24,124 nucleotides of DNA from positions 8,630 to 32,753 of the forward strand of contig DPHB01000038.1 in assembly GCA_003521845.1 (NCBI GenBank), in the 5' to 3' direction. Shown piece by piece: positions 13,848-21,619 of this stretch. The notes under the pieces were generated by a model. That model ran no database searches. It was given only the letters and a program-made list of their open reading frames with translations, and was not told the origin of the DNA. The DNA comes from Oceanospirillaceae bacterium. Its GTDB lineage: Bacteria > Pseudomonadota > Gammaproteobacteria > Pseudomonadales > Balneatricaceae. Made by a program: the position numbers and the translations under genes. Position 1 is the stretch's first letter; each line of letters begins with the position of its first letter.

Positions 13848-16217
13848 ATGACGCTTATGCAAGAATTTCAAAATTTAGATTACAGCTGTGCTTTAGAAAG
13901 CGCTGACGAAGCCCAAGCTTGGCTACAAGAGCAAGGTTCTCACTTTGGCCATTTTATCAATGGCCAGTGGTTGGCGCAGGCAGGTACAGACACCTTGGTT
14001 GTGACTAATCCTGCTAGTGGTGAAAGCCTAGCTACTATAGAACAAGCTTGCCCTGCGACGGTTGATAGCGCTGTTGCTGCGGCTAGAAATGCTCAGACTG
14101 GGTGGCAGGATATGGGTGGCATGGGCCGCGCTAAAGTACTTTATGCCTTAGCACGCGGCTTGCAGAAACACGCACGTTTGTTTGCCGTACTGGAAACCTT
14201 GGATAACGGTAAACCTATTCGTGAATCGCGTGATGCGGACGTGCCTTTAGCCATACGTCATTTTTATCACCATGCCGGCTGGGCCAAGTTGCAAGACCAA
14301 GCACTGACAGGGTATCAATCCGTCGGTGTGGTCGGGCAGATTATTCCCTGGAACTTCCCTCTTTTGATGCTCGCTTGGAAAATTGCGCCAGCTTTAGCTA
14401 TGGGCAATACATTGGTGCTTAAACCCGCCGAGCAAACTCCACTCACCGCCATGTTATTCGCCCACCTGTGTGAGCAAGCAGGTGTGCCCGCTGGCGTGGT
14501 TAATATCATTAATGGTGCAGGTAGTACGGGCGCCTTGTTGGCCGCCCATGCTGGCGTAGACAAGGTAGCCTTTACTGGATCTACGCCTGTGGGTAAAGCT
14601 ATTCGCCAAGCGACTGCAGGGCAGGGCAAAAAACTCTCCCTAGAATTAGGCGGCAAGTCGGCCTTTATTGTTTTTGAGGATGCCGACCTAGATGCCGCAG
14701 TAGAAGGCATTGTTGATGCTATCTGGTATAACCAAGGTGAAGTTTGTTGTGCTGGATCGCGTCTATTGGTGCAGGCAAGTGTTGAGCAGGCCTTGTTGCA
14801 AAAGCTCAAACTGCGCATGCAAAACTTAACCTATGGCAACCCGTTGGATAAGTCCATTGATGTGGGTGCCATGGTGAGCCACATCCAATTTGAGCGCGTT
14901 AGCAAGATGGTGACCACTGGTCTAGCAGAGGGCGGCGAACTGCACCAATGCACCATGCCCAATGCGGCTTGCAACTATTATCCACCTAGCCTGATTACCG
15001 ATGTAGAACAAGGCCATCCATTGGTACAGGGAGAGATTTTTGGACCTGTTTTGGTGGCCATGAGTTTTCGTACCCAAAGTGAAGCTGTGGCGATGGCCAA
15101 TAACAGCGTGTACGGTTTAGCGGCTAGTGTGTGGAGTGAAAATATTAATCGTGCCCTTGATGTGGCACCTAAGATACGTGCTGGTGTGGTGTGGATTAAC
15201 AACCACAATCAGTTTGATGCTGCCTGTGGATTTGGTGGTGTTAAGGAGTCGGGTTATGGTCGTGAAGGCGGTAAAGAGGGATTGTATGAATACCTCAAAC
15301 CTGCCGGCCTGAAACCGCAAAAATCCCTGCCACAAGTGGTTGTGAAAACGGCTGTTGCCAGCAATGACATGGCTATTGATCGTACGCAAAAGTTTTATAT
15401 TGGTGGTAAGCAAGTGCGCCCTGACGCAGGTCATAGTGCACCCATCTACAACGCCCAAGGTGAGGTAGCTAATTGGGTAGGTGTTGGTAGCCGCAAAGAC
15501 ATTCGAAATGCCGTAGCGGCGGCGGTTAAAGCTAGCGCATGGTCTGGCAGTAGCGGGCATCTGCGTGCCCAAATACTTTATTACCTAGCCGAAAATTTGG
15601 CGCTAAGGGAATCTGAGTGGGTGGCGAACTTGCAAGCCATGGCTGGGCAAACGGTTGCTCATGCCCAGGCGGAATTTGCCGCTAGTTTAGAGCGACTATT
15701 TAGTTATGCTGCTTGGGCCGATAAGTACGATGGTCAAGTGCATGATGTGCCTTTTAGAGGTGTCACCATGGCCTTGCCAGAGCCTCAAGGCGTACTGGCA
15801 ATTGTGGCACCAGAACAACAACCGTTATTGAGCGTCATTAGCTTACTTGGCCCAGCTTTGGCCATGGGCAATCGCGTGGTATTGGTACCGAGTGAACGCT
15901 TTGGCAACCTAGCCTTGGATCTAGTGCAAGTGATGGAAACTTCAGACATTCCAGCTGGTGTAGTGAATATTGTTACTGGCTCGCGCGCAGAGCTAGCCAA
16001 GCATATGGCGGGGCATGCTGAGATAGACGGCCTTTGGTGCTGGGCGGATGCCAGTACCGTTAAACAGGTTGAGTTTGTCAGCGCTGGGGATTTGAAACCA
16101 ACCTGGTGTCATGCTGATCATGACCGAGATTGGCTGTGCAATAGGCAAGGTGAGGGGCAAGAGTTTTTACGCCAAGCCACGCAAGTAAAGAATATTTGGA
16201 CGCCTTATGGTGAGTAG
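13848..16217 (+). CDS. Two-domain ALDH16-type aldehyde dehydrogenase
   Basis: A 789-residue NAD(P)-dependent aldehyde dehydrogenase with a second, degenerate ALDH-like region. The first unit (about 35-485) has all catalytic residues: PWNF with Asn169, LKPAEQTP with Lys192, ELGGK with Glu266, NQGEVCCAGSR with the nucleophile at Cys300, and GEIFGP with Glu396. The second unit (about 510-789) begins QKFYIGGKQV and repeats the family's layout, but has APEQQPLL where PWNFP should be and no recognisable nucleophilic Cys motif, so it is probably structural, as in ALDH16 enzymes. Lying directly after deoC, it most likely oxidises acetaldehyde to acetate; the true substrate is inference. The start is ATG at 13848, with only a weak upstream GG as ribosome site, so translation may depend on coupling to deoC. 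Confidence 0.9.
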   Translation: MTLMQEFQNLDYSCALESADEAQAWLQEQGSHFGHFINGQWLAQAGTDTLVVTNPASGESLATIEQACPATVDSAVAAARNAQTGWQDMGGMGRAKVLYALARGLQKHARLFAVLETLDNGKPIRESRDADVPLAIRHFYHHAGWAKLQDQALTGYQSVGVVGQIIPWNFPLLMLAWKIAPALAMGNTLVLKPAEQTPLTAMLFAHLCEQAGVPAGVVNIINGAGSTGALLAAHAGVDKVAFTGSTPVGKAIRQATAGQGKKLSLELGGKSAFIVFEDADLDAAVEGIVDAIWYNQGEVCCAGSRLLVQASVEQALLQKLKLRMQNLTYGNPLDKSIDVGAMVSHIQFERVSKMVTTGLAEGGELHQCTMPNAACNYYPPSLITDVEQGHPLVQGEIFGPVLVAMSFRTQSEAVAMANNSVYGLAASVWSENINRALDVAPKIRAGVVWINNHNQFDAACGFGGVKESGYGREGGKEGLYEYLKPAGLKPQKSLPQVVVKTAVASNDMAIDRTQKFYIGGKQVRPDAGHSAPIYNAQGEVANWVGVGSRKDIRNAVAAAVKASAWSGSSGHLRAQILYYLAENLALRESEWVANLQAMAGQTVAHAQAEFAASLERLFSYAAWADKYDGQVHDVPFRGVTMALPEPQGVLAIVAPEQQPLLSVISLLGPALAMGNRVVLVPSERFGNLALDLVQVMETSDIPAGVVNIVTGSRAELAKHMAGHAEIDGLWCWADASTVKQVEFVSAGDLKPTWCHADHDRDWLCNRQGEGQEFLRQATQVKNIWTPYGE

Positions 16218-16292
16218 CTTCGGTTAGTACCGTAAGTGTCTAAAGTATAAAACGCAAATCGGGAAGCCGATATTTAAAACTAGGAGAAAATA
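16218..16292 (+). promoter_or_regulatory. Short gap with possible internal promoter before the BMP gene
   Basis: This 75-base gap has a good -10 box TATAAA (16246-16251) but only a weak -35 (TTAGTA, 16224-16229, spacing 16). A small perfect hairpin ATCGG-GAAG-CCGAT lies at 16258-16271. The ribosome site AGGAG is 6 bases before the BMP start. A separate promoter would let the binding protein be made in excess over the enzymes. Confidence 0.3.
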
Positions 16293-17312
16293 ATGCAAAG
16301 TACTCTGCTCAACAAAATGGTTAAAGGCTTAAGCCTAGCCGTAGCGACAAGTGCCGTATCCCTATCGGCCATGGCGGCCGATGTGGCACCTGCGGTAGTT
16401 TATAGTGACGCTGGCAAATTCGATAAGTCCTTTAGTGAGGCCGTATGGAATAACGGTGTTAAGCGCTTTATGGACGACACAGGCATTGAGGTTAAGGAAG
16501 CTGAACCTACTAACCTAGCTCAGGTCGAACAGTATCTAAAGCGTTTGGCAAAGCGTGGTAATAGCCCAATTGTTGCTGTTGGTTTCTCTCAAGCCAACGC
16601 CGTTAGTGCTGCTGCTCAAGCATACCCTGATGCACAGTTCACGCTGATCGATATGGTAGTGCCAGAAGCCAACGTGCAAAACATCGTCTTTAAAGAGCAC
16701 GAAGGTTCTTTCTTGGTGGGTGTATTGGCGGCGATGAAGTCTGAATCCAATGTAGTTGGTTTCGTGGGTGGTATGGATATCCCACTTATTTCTCGTTTCG
16801 GTTGTGGTTACGAGCAGGGTGCTAAGTACCAAAACGCTGATATTAAAGTATTGGCTAATATGACCGGTTCTACTCCTGCGGCGTTTGGCAATCCATCAAA
16901 AGGTGCTGAGCTTACACGCACGCAAATGGAAGGTGGTGCTGACGTAATCTTTGCTGCTGCTGGTGGTACCGGTAACGGCGTTTATCAAGCCGCGGCTGAC
17001 GCTGGCAAGTATGCTATTGGTGTTGACTCCAACCAAAACCATTTGCACCCAGGTGTGATGCTGACCTCTATGGTTAAGCGTGTTGGTGAAGCCACGTACC
17101 AGAGCTACAAGTCCGCACAAAACGGCACTTGGGCACCCGGTGTGCAGGTTATGGGTCTTGCTGAAGGTGGCGTTGATTGGGCTCTAGATGAACACAACCG
17201 TGGTCTAGTTAGCGCCCAGATGGAAGCGCGAGTAAACGACGTAAAAGCCAAGATTATTGCTGGCGAAATCGTGGTGCACGATTACATGAGTGATAACACT
17301 TGTAACTACTAA
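16293..17312 (+). CDS. BMP-family periplasmic nucleoside-binding protein of an ABC importer
   Basis: This 339-residue BMP/Med-family solute-binding protein (PnrA-like) captures nucleosides in the periplasm for the ABC permeases encoded downstream. The N-terminus is a classical signal peptide ending SLSAMA-AD (cleavage near residue 28); there is no lipobox, so it is a soluble periplasmic protein, not the lipoprotein seen in Gram-positives and spirochaetes. Typical family segments are VYSDAGKFDKSFSEAVWNG-like (about 35-52), IVAVGFSQANAV (about 94-105), FKEHEGSFLVGVLAA (about 134-148), VGFVGGMDIPLISRFGCGY, ADVIFAAAGGTGNGV (about 217-231) and IGVDSNQNHL. A strong AGGAG ribosome site precedes it. 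Its neighbours strongly support a deoxynucleoside role; which base or sugar it prefers is not visible. Confidence 0.92.
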   Translation: MQSTLLNKMVKGLSLAVATSAVSLSAMAADVAPAVVYSDAGKFDKSFSEAVWNNGVKRFMDDTGIEVKEAEPTNLAQVEQYLKRLAKRGNSPIVAVGFSQANAVSAAAQAYPDAQFTLIDMVVPEANVQNIVFKEHEGSFLVGVLAAMKSESNVVGFVGGMDIPLISRFGCGYEQGAKYQNADIKVLANMTGSTPAAFGNPSKGAELTRTQMEGGADVIFAAAGGTGNGVYQAAADAGKYAIGVDSNQNHLHPGVMLTSMVKRVGEATYQSYKSAQNGTWAPGVQVMGLAEGGVDWALDEHNRGLVSAQMEARVNDVKAKIIAGEIVVHDYMSDNTCNY

Positions 17313-17327
17313 TTAGTAACTACTCGT

Positions 17328-17413
17328 GTCATTGCGAGGCCCGTAGGGCTGCGGCAATATCTGCAAGCTGGTACTTCGCTTGCTAGAGATTGCTTCACTT
17401 CGTTCGCAACGAC
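17328..17413. repeat. Palindromic CATTGCGAGG-type interspersed element
   Basis: The 86-base segment begins GTCATTGCGAG and ends CGCAACGAC, an imperfect inverted terminal pair. Inside, GCAATATCTGCAAGC (17354-17368 region) and GCTTGCTAGAGATTGC (17378-17393 region) form a long stem with one mismatch and one bulge around a 9-base loop. This is the look of the small palindromic intergenic elements (REP or miniature-transposable type) found dispersed in many proteobacterial genomes. There is only one copy in this window, so multi-copy status cannot be shown here. Confidence 0.55.
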
Positions 17414-17420
17414 GTTAGTA

Positions 17421-17470
17421 CAGTCATTACTTGGCGTTGCCAGGTAATGACTGATTTGTTGTTTTTCTTT
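17421..17470 (+). terminator. Rho-independent terminator or attenuator between BMP and ATPase genes
   Basis: CAGTCATTACTTGG and CCAGGTAATGACTG pair over 14 positions with one G-U wobble and a 5-base loop (17421-17453). A T-rich stretch, ATTTGTTGTTTTTCTTTT, follows. It would end most transcripts after the binding-protein gene and allow limited read-through into the transporter genes, a common way to make the binding protein more abundant than the membrane parts. Confidence 0.8.
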
Positions 17471-17502
17471 TGCACTTATTCGAGTTCAACGGAAAAATAA
17501 TG

Positions 17503-17529
17503 CTATTCCTAGAATAGAAAAGTAGGAAT
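17503..17529 (+). promoter_or_regulatory. Possible ribosome-site-masking hairpin before the ATPase gene
   Basis: ATTCCTA (17505-17511) is the exact complement of TAGGAAT (17523-17529), which contains the Shine-Dalgarno sequence for the ATG at 17534. A competing 6-bp hairpin, CTATTC/GAATAG (17503-17508 and 17512-17517), uses the same left arm and would leave the ribosome site free. The two folds exclude each other, so the site may tune translation of the transporter. No ligand-binding domain of a known riboswitch is visible. Confidence 0.4.
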
Positions 17530-17533
17530 TAAT

Positions 17534-19108
17534 ATGAGCTTTGCTATTGAACTGCAAAACATCGACAAACGCTTTGGTGCGGTGCGCGCTAATGACCAGG
17601 TTAACCTGCAAGTTGAGCAGGGTAGTATCCACGGTATCGTGGGTGAAAATGGCGCCGGTAAATCGACTTTAATGAGCATTCTATACGGTTTTTATCAGGC
17701 CGATGCAGGCAGCATTAAGGTGTTTGACCAAGAATATTGGTTTATTGATTCACAGCAAGCCATTGCTGCTGGTATTGGTATGGTGCACCAGCACTTTATG
17801 TTGGTAGAAAACTTTAGTGTACTGGAAAATGTTATTTTGGGTGCTGAAGGTGGCTATCTGTTGGCGCAGGGCATGACTAAAGCCCGCACAGAACTACAAA
17901 GGTTGGCCACTGAATATGGTCTGGATGTAGACCTAGATGCCACCATTGATTCCTTGTCAGTGGGTTTGCAGCAACGTGTTGAAATTTTGAAAGCCCTGTA
18001 TAAGGGCGCCAAGATTCTAATCTTAGACGAACCTACTGGGGTGTTAACGCCGCAAGAAACGGATGAGCTGTTTAAGATATTCGCGGCGCTCAAGCAGCAG
18101 GGTGTGACGATTATTTTGATTACCCATAAATTAAGGGAAATCATGTCGGTTACAGACCAGGTTTCCGTGATGCGTCAGGGCACTATGGTCGCTCATGTGG
18201 CCACCACTGACACGAGTGAAGGTCAACTGGCTGAGCTGATGGTAGGGCGTAAGGTATTACTTGATGTGAGTAAAGGCGAAGCCAATCCTGGCCAAGTGTT
18301 ACTCAAAGCTAAGCAGATTAATTGGCAAGATCATCACGGCGTGCCGCGCTTGAAGAATATTAATTTGGAATTGCGTGCCGGAGAAGTCTTGGGTGTGGCT
18401 GGCGTGTCGGGCAACGGCCAGAGCGAGCTCTTGCAGGTATTATCCGGCATCATCCCGATTCAACAAGGCAGTATCGAAATTCAAGGTCATGTTTTTGACC
18501 AGGGGCAGCAGACCAATCCTGCACAAATGCGTGAAATTGGTATGGCTCATGTGCCTGAAGATCGCCACAAAATGGGCATGATTACCGATTTTAGCGCCGC
18601 TGAATCGTCCATACTCGGCTACCACTGTGACACACAACTAAATCAAGGCTGGTGGCTGAAGCCCGACTTAGTGGCGCAGCGTTGCAGTGATCTAATGCAA
18701 GCATTTGACGTGCGTCCTAACGATGCCACTCTAAAATCGGCCAATTTCTCCGGTGGTAATCAACAAAAGCTCATTTTGGCTCGAGAGATGGAGCACAATC
18801 CCGAAGTGTTGCTTATTGGCCAACCAACCCGTGGGGTAGACGTGGGTGCTATTGAATTTATCCACAAACGTATTCTGGCGATGCGGGACGCTGGCAAGGC
18901 GGTGTTGTTGGTCTCTGTGGAACTCGAAGAAATACTCTCTTTGAGTGATCGCATCATTGTTTTGTGTGACGGAGAAATTACTGGTCGTATGGCCGCAGCA
19001 GACGCTGATGAACGTAGCCTAGGTATGCTGATGGCCAATGCCCAACAAGCTTATGATCCGCTTTCTCAAACACCGTCTCAAACACAAGATCAGGAGGCTC
19101 AGGTATGA
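17534..19108 (+). CDS. Nucleoside ABC importer, duplicated ATP-binding subunit (NupA/YufO-type)
   Basis: A 524-residue cytoplasmic ATPase with two ABC domains, as in carbohydrate/nucleoside type importers. Domain 1 has Walker A GENGAGKST (37-45), a Q-loop at MVHQHFML (83-90), signature LSVGLQQR (141-148) and Walker B ILILDEPT (161-168). Domain 2 has a degenerate Walker A, GVSGNGQSEL (290-299), the signature FSGGNQQK (405-412) and LLIGQPTRGVD (426-436) as Walker B; these departures from consensus are usual for the second half in this family. The start at 17534 has AGGA about 7 bases upstream. The stop overlaps the first permease start by ATGA. Together with the binding protein and the two permeases it completes a nucleoside importer. 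Confidence 0.93.
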   Translation: MSFAIELQNIDKRFGAVRANDQVNLQVEQGSIHGIVGENGAGKSTLMSILYGFYQADAGSIKVFDQEYWFIDSQQAIAAGIGMVHQHFMLVENFSVLENVILGAEGGYLLAQGMTKARTELQRLATEYGLDVDLDATIDSLSVGLQQRVEILKALYKGAKILILDEPTGVLTPQETDELFKIFAALKQQGVTIILITHKLREIMSVTDQVSVMRQGTMVAHVATTDTSEGQLAELMVGRKVLLDVSKGEANPGQVLLKAKQINWQDHHGVPRLKNINLELRAGEVLGVAGVSGNGQSELLQVLSGIIPIQQGSIEIQGHVFDQGQQTNPAQMREIGMAHVPEDRHKMGMITDFSAAESSILGYHCDTQLNQGWWLKPDLVAQRCSDLMQAFDVRPNDATLKSANFSGGNQQKLILAREMEHNPEVLLIGQPTRGVDVGAIEFIHKRILAMRDAGKAVLLVSVELEEILSLSDRIIVLCDGEITGRMAAADADERSLGMLMANAQQAYDPLSQTPSQTQDQEAQV

Positions 19109-20208
19109 GTCGCGATTCCCGTTTGGCCTGGATTAATGGCCTCTTATTACCGTTACTCAATATTTTGACGGCTTTTGCGGCTACGGCAGTATTGTTTTTG
19201 CTAATCAACGTGAACCCCATTGAGGCGGCAAAAACTCTGTTATATGGCGCTTTCGGCTATAGCGAAGGTGTTGGTTACACCTTTTATTACACCACTAACT
19301 TTATCTTTACTGGCCTTGCGGTTGCTATCGCTTTTCATGCCGGTTTGTTCAATATTGGTGGTGAAGGGCAGGCTTATATAGGTGGTTTGGGTGCGGGTCT
19401 GGTGGTATTTATGCTGTTTCCTGGGCTTAGTCCTTGGCTAATGATCCCCGCCAGTATTCTAGGTGCTATGGTGTTTGGCGGTGCCTGGGCCATGGCGCCT
19501 GGTTACTTGCAGGCTTACCGTGGTAGTCACATCGTTATTACCACCATCATGTTTAACTTTTTGGCCGCTACCCTAATGGTGTATTTGATGGTCAAGGTGT
19601 TGCGTGAACCTGGCCAAATGACACCGCAAACGGTGCTCTTTCCAGAAAATGCTTGGCTGCCATTTGTGCATGATGTGCTCGCCAAGTTTGGCATTGAGGT
19701 AGAGCGTTCACCTTTGAATATGTCTATTTTTCTGGCTTTGTTTATGTCCCTACTGGTGTGGTTCTTCCTCTGGCAAACCCGCTGGGGCTATGCCATACGC
19801 GCTACCGGGCGTAATGCCAGTGCCGCTGTTTATGCTGGTATTAGTCAAAAGAGAACCATTGTTATTGCCATGTGTATTTCTGGTGCCTTGGCTGGTTTAG
19901 TGGGTATTAACGAGCTTCTAGGTTATCACCATCGCATTATTATGAATTTCCATGTGGGTTATGGGTTCGGTGGTATTGCGGTGGCGTTGATGGGGCGTAA
20001 TCACCCATTTGGCATTGTTATTGCGGCCTTGTTATTTGGCATCTTGTATCAAGGTGGCGCTGAACTGGCTTTTGAATGGAGTAATATTTCCCGTGACATC
20101 GTGGTGGTTATGCAGGGGCTAGTGATTTTGTTCTGCGGTGCCTTGGAATACATGTATAAACCCTGGTTAGTACGCTGGCTGGCGCCAGTCCAGGAGGTGC
20201 GCGCATGA
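19105..20208 (+). CDS. Nucleoside ABC importer permease 1 (NupB/YufP-type)
   Basis: A 367-residue inner-membrane permease of the BPD_transp_2 (branched-chain amino acid/sugar) type. About nine hydrophobic segments can be made out, starting with LLPLLNILTAFAATAVLFLL near residue 14. Family markers are FHAGLFNIGGEGQAYIGGLG (about 92-111), the EAA-like loop ATGRNASAAVYAGIS (about 233-247) that contacts the ATPase, and GVGYGFGGIAVALMGRNHPFG-like sequence (HVGYGFGGIAVALMGRN). The gene overlaps the ATPase by ATGA and the second permease in the same way, so the three are coupled. The N-terminal cytoplasmic stretch is short. Identification as permease is secure; substrate is assigned from context. 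Confidence 0.93.
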   Translation: MSRDSRLAWINGLLLPLLNILTAFAATAVLFLLINVNPIEAAKTLLYGAFGYSEGVGYTFYYTTNFIFTGLAVAIAFHAGLFNIGGEGQAYIGGLGAGLVVFMLFPGLSPWLMIPASILGAMVFGGAWAMAPGYLQAYRGSHIVITTIMFNFLAATLMVYLMVKVLREPGQMTPQTVLFPENAWLPFVHDVLAKFGIEVERSPLNMSIFLALFMSLLVWFFLWQTRWGYAIRATGRNASAAVYAGISQKRTIVIAMCISGALAGLVGINELLGYHHRIIMNFHVGYGFGGIAVALMGRNHPFGIVIAALLFGILYQGGAELAFEWSNISRDIVVVMQGLVILFCGALEYMYKPWLVRWLAPVQEVRA

Positions 20209-21197
20209 ACGAGGTAACAACAATGAGTGATATGTGGCTAACCTTGCTATTAACCTTAGACGCAACGGTACGTTTGTCGACACCATTGATTTTGGCGGCC
20301 ATGGCCGGTTTGTTCAGTGAGCGTTCTGGCGTCGTCGACATAGGCTTGGAAGGCAAGATGTTAGCCGCTTGTTTTGCTTCGGCCGCCATCGCCCATTTTA
20401 CTGGTTCACCTTGGCTAGCTTTGGCGGGCGCTATCCTGGCTTCCTTGTCGTTATCTTTAGTGCACGGTTTCGCTACCATTACCCACAAGGGTGACCAGAT
20501 TGTTAGTGGTGTGGCATTGAATATTCTGGTCTCTGGCTTGACCATTATTTTGGGTCTTACTTGGTTTCGCCAAGGTGGCCAAACTCCGGCGTTGACAGGT
20601 GATGGGCGTATTATGTCCATTCAATTGCCAGGCGCAGAGCTAGTTAATTCGGTGCCCTTTTTAGGCCCTTTATATAAGGAATTAATCTCCGGCCACAATA
20701 TACTGGTTTATGTGGCCTTTGCTTTGGTGCCTGTGGTTTGGTGGGTCTTGTACCGTACGCGTTTTGGTTTACGTTTACGTGCCGTGGGTGAAAACCCTAA
20801 GGCCGTTGATACGGCCGGCATTTCTGTGGTTGCTCTGCGCTATCGAGCAGTGATGATTGGGGGTGTTTTGTGTGGTATTGCCGGTACTTATATTGCTATC
20901 GCGCACAATGCTCAGTTTACCCGTGACATGACTGCGGGTGCTGGCTATATCGCTTTGGCGGCGCTTATATTTGGTAAGTGGCGCCCGTTAACGGTATTTA
21001 TGGCCTGTTTGTTATTTGGTTTCTTGCAAGCCTTCTCGATGCGCATCGAAGGGGTGGAGTTACCGATAATCGGTGCCATACCAGTGCAGGTGATTGAAGC
21101 CGTACCTTACTTGTTAACAGTGATTTTGTTAGCCGGCTTTATCGGCAAAGCGGTTGCACCTAAAGCTATCGGTAAACCCTATGTGAAGGAGCGCTAG
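20205..21197 (+). CDS. Nucleoside ABC importer permease 2 (NupC/YufQ-type)
   Basis: A 330-residue inner-membrane permease, the partner of the preceding one. Visible markers are the SERSGVVDIGLEGKMLAACF segment (about 39-58), THKGDQIVSGVALNILVSGL (about 92-111), the coupling loop LRAVGENPKAVDTAGISV (about 195-212), and AGAGYIALAALIFGKWRP (about 244-261). I keep the first ATG at 20205 because AGGAGGT lies 6 bases upstream; a second in-frame ATG at 20223 is possible. It overlaps permease 1 by ATGA, and its stop codon TAG shares its last base with the GTG start of cdd, placing uptake and the first metabolic step in one translational chain. Confidence 0.93.
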   Translation: MNEVTTMSDMWLTLLLTLDATVRLSTPLILAAMAGLFSERSGVVDIGLEGKMLAACFASAAIAHFTGSPWLALAGAILASLSLSLVHGFATITHKGDQIVSGVALNILVSGLTIILGLTWFRQGGQTPALTGDGRIMSIQLPGAELVNSVPFLGPLYKELISGHNILVYVAFALVPVVWWVLYRTRFGLRLRAVGENPKAVDTAGISVVALRYRAVMIGGVLCGIAGTYIAIAHNAQFTRDMTAGAGYIALAALIFGKWRPLTVFMACLLFGFLQAFSMRIEGVELPIIGAIPVQVIEAVPYLLTVILLAGFIGKAVAPKAIGKPYVKER

Positions 21198-21619
21198 TGC
21201 CAATGGATGTTTTACAAGCAGAAAAGTTAACGCAAGCCAAAACCGCCATGAGTAAGGCCTATGCGCCCTATTCAAATTACCCTGTCGGTGCCGTTGTTGT
21301 TACCCCTAATGGTGACAGCTTTGCCGGCTGTAATGTGGAAAACGCCAGCTACCCCGAAGGCCACTGTGCCGAAACAGCCGCTATTGCCGCTATGGTGCTA
21401 GCTGGCCACCAACGTATTGACCATCTCTATATTATGAGTCAGGACCTAACGGGAGCAACACCGTGTGGTGGTTGTCGGCAACGTATCCGCGAATTTGCCC
21501 ATGCACAAACCCCCGTATACTTGTGCTCCCCAACGGCAGTAGTAAAGCAGGTGACATTAGGTGATTTATTGCCCTATGCCTTTGGGCCGGAATTCCTGCA
21601 GACTGCTGGAGATGAATGA
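21197..21619 (+). CDS. cdd: Cytidine deaminase (homotetrameric type)
   Basis: Converts cytidine and deoxycytidine to uridine and deoxyuridine. The 140-residue length matches the small tetrameric class. Zinc-site residues are Cys57 (in EGHCAET) with catalytic Glu59, and Cys90 and Cys93 in TPCGGCRQ; the substrate-binding CNVENASY sits at 45-52. The most upstream start is GTG at 21197, whose G is the last base of the permease stop codon, with AAGGAG 5 bases before it; an ATG two codons later (21203) is the alternative and has a longer spacing. The stop overlaps the deoA start by ATGA. In this cluster it feeds deoxyuridine to DeoA. Confidence 0.95.
   Translation: MPMDVLQAEKLTQAKTAMSKAYAPYSNYPVGAVVVTPNGDSFAGCNVENASYPEGHCAETAAIAAMVLAGHQRIDHLYIMSQDLTGATPCGGCRQRIREFAHAQTPVYLCSPTAVVKQVTLGDLLPYAFGPEFLQTAGDE

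Noticed and set aside
14315..14818. Minus-strand reading frame of 167 codons inside the ALDH gene
   Set aside because: It lies opposite the catalytic domain with all ALDH motifs; the translated product is Ser/Pro/Ala-rich shadow sequence with no family signature.
17503..17529. Known riboswitch class before the ATPase gene
   Set aside because: Only short A+T-rich stems are present; none of the conserved cores of purine, thiamine or other known riboswitches can be recognised, so only a generic masking hairpin is proposed.
20108..20620. Minus-strand reading frame of 170 codons over the two permease genes
   Set aside because: It overlaps two well supported permeases in antisense, and no promoter or ribosome site supports it.
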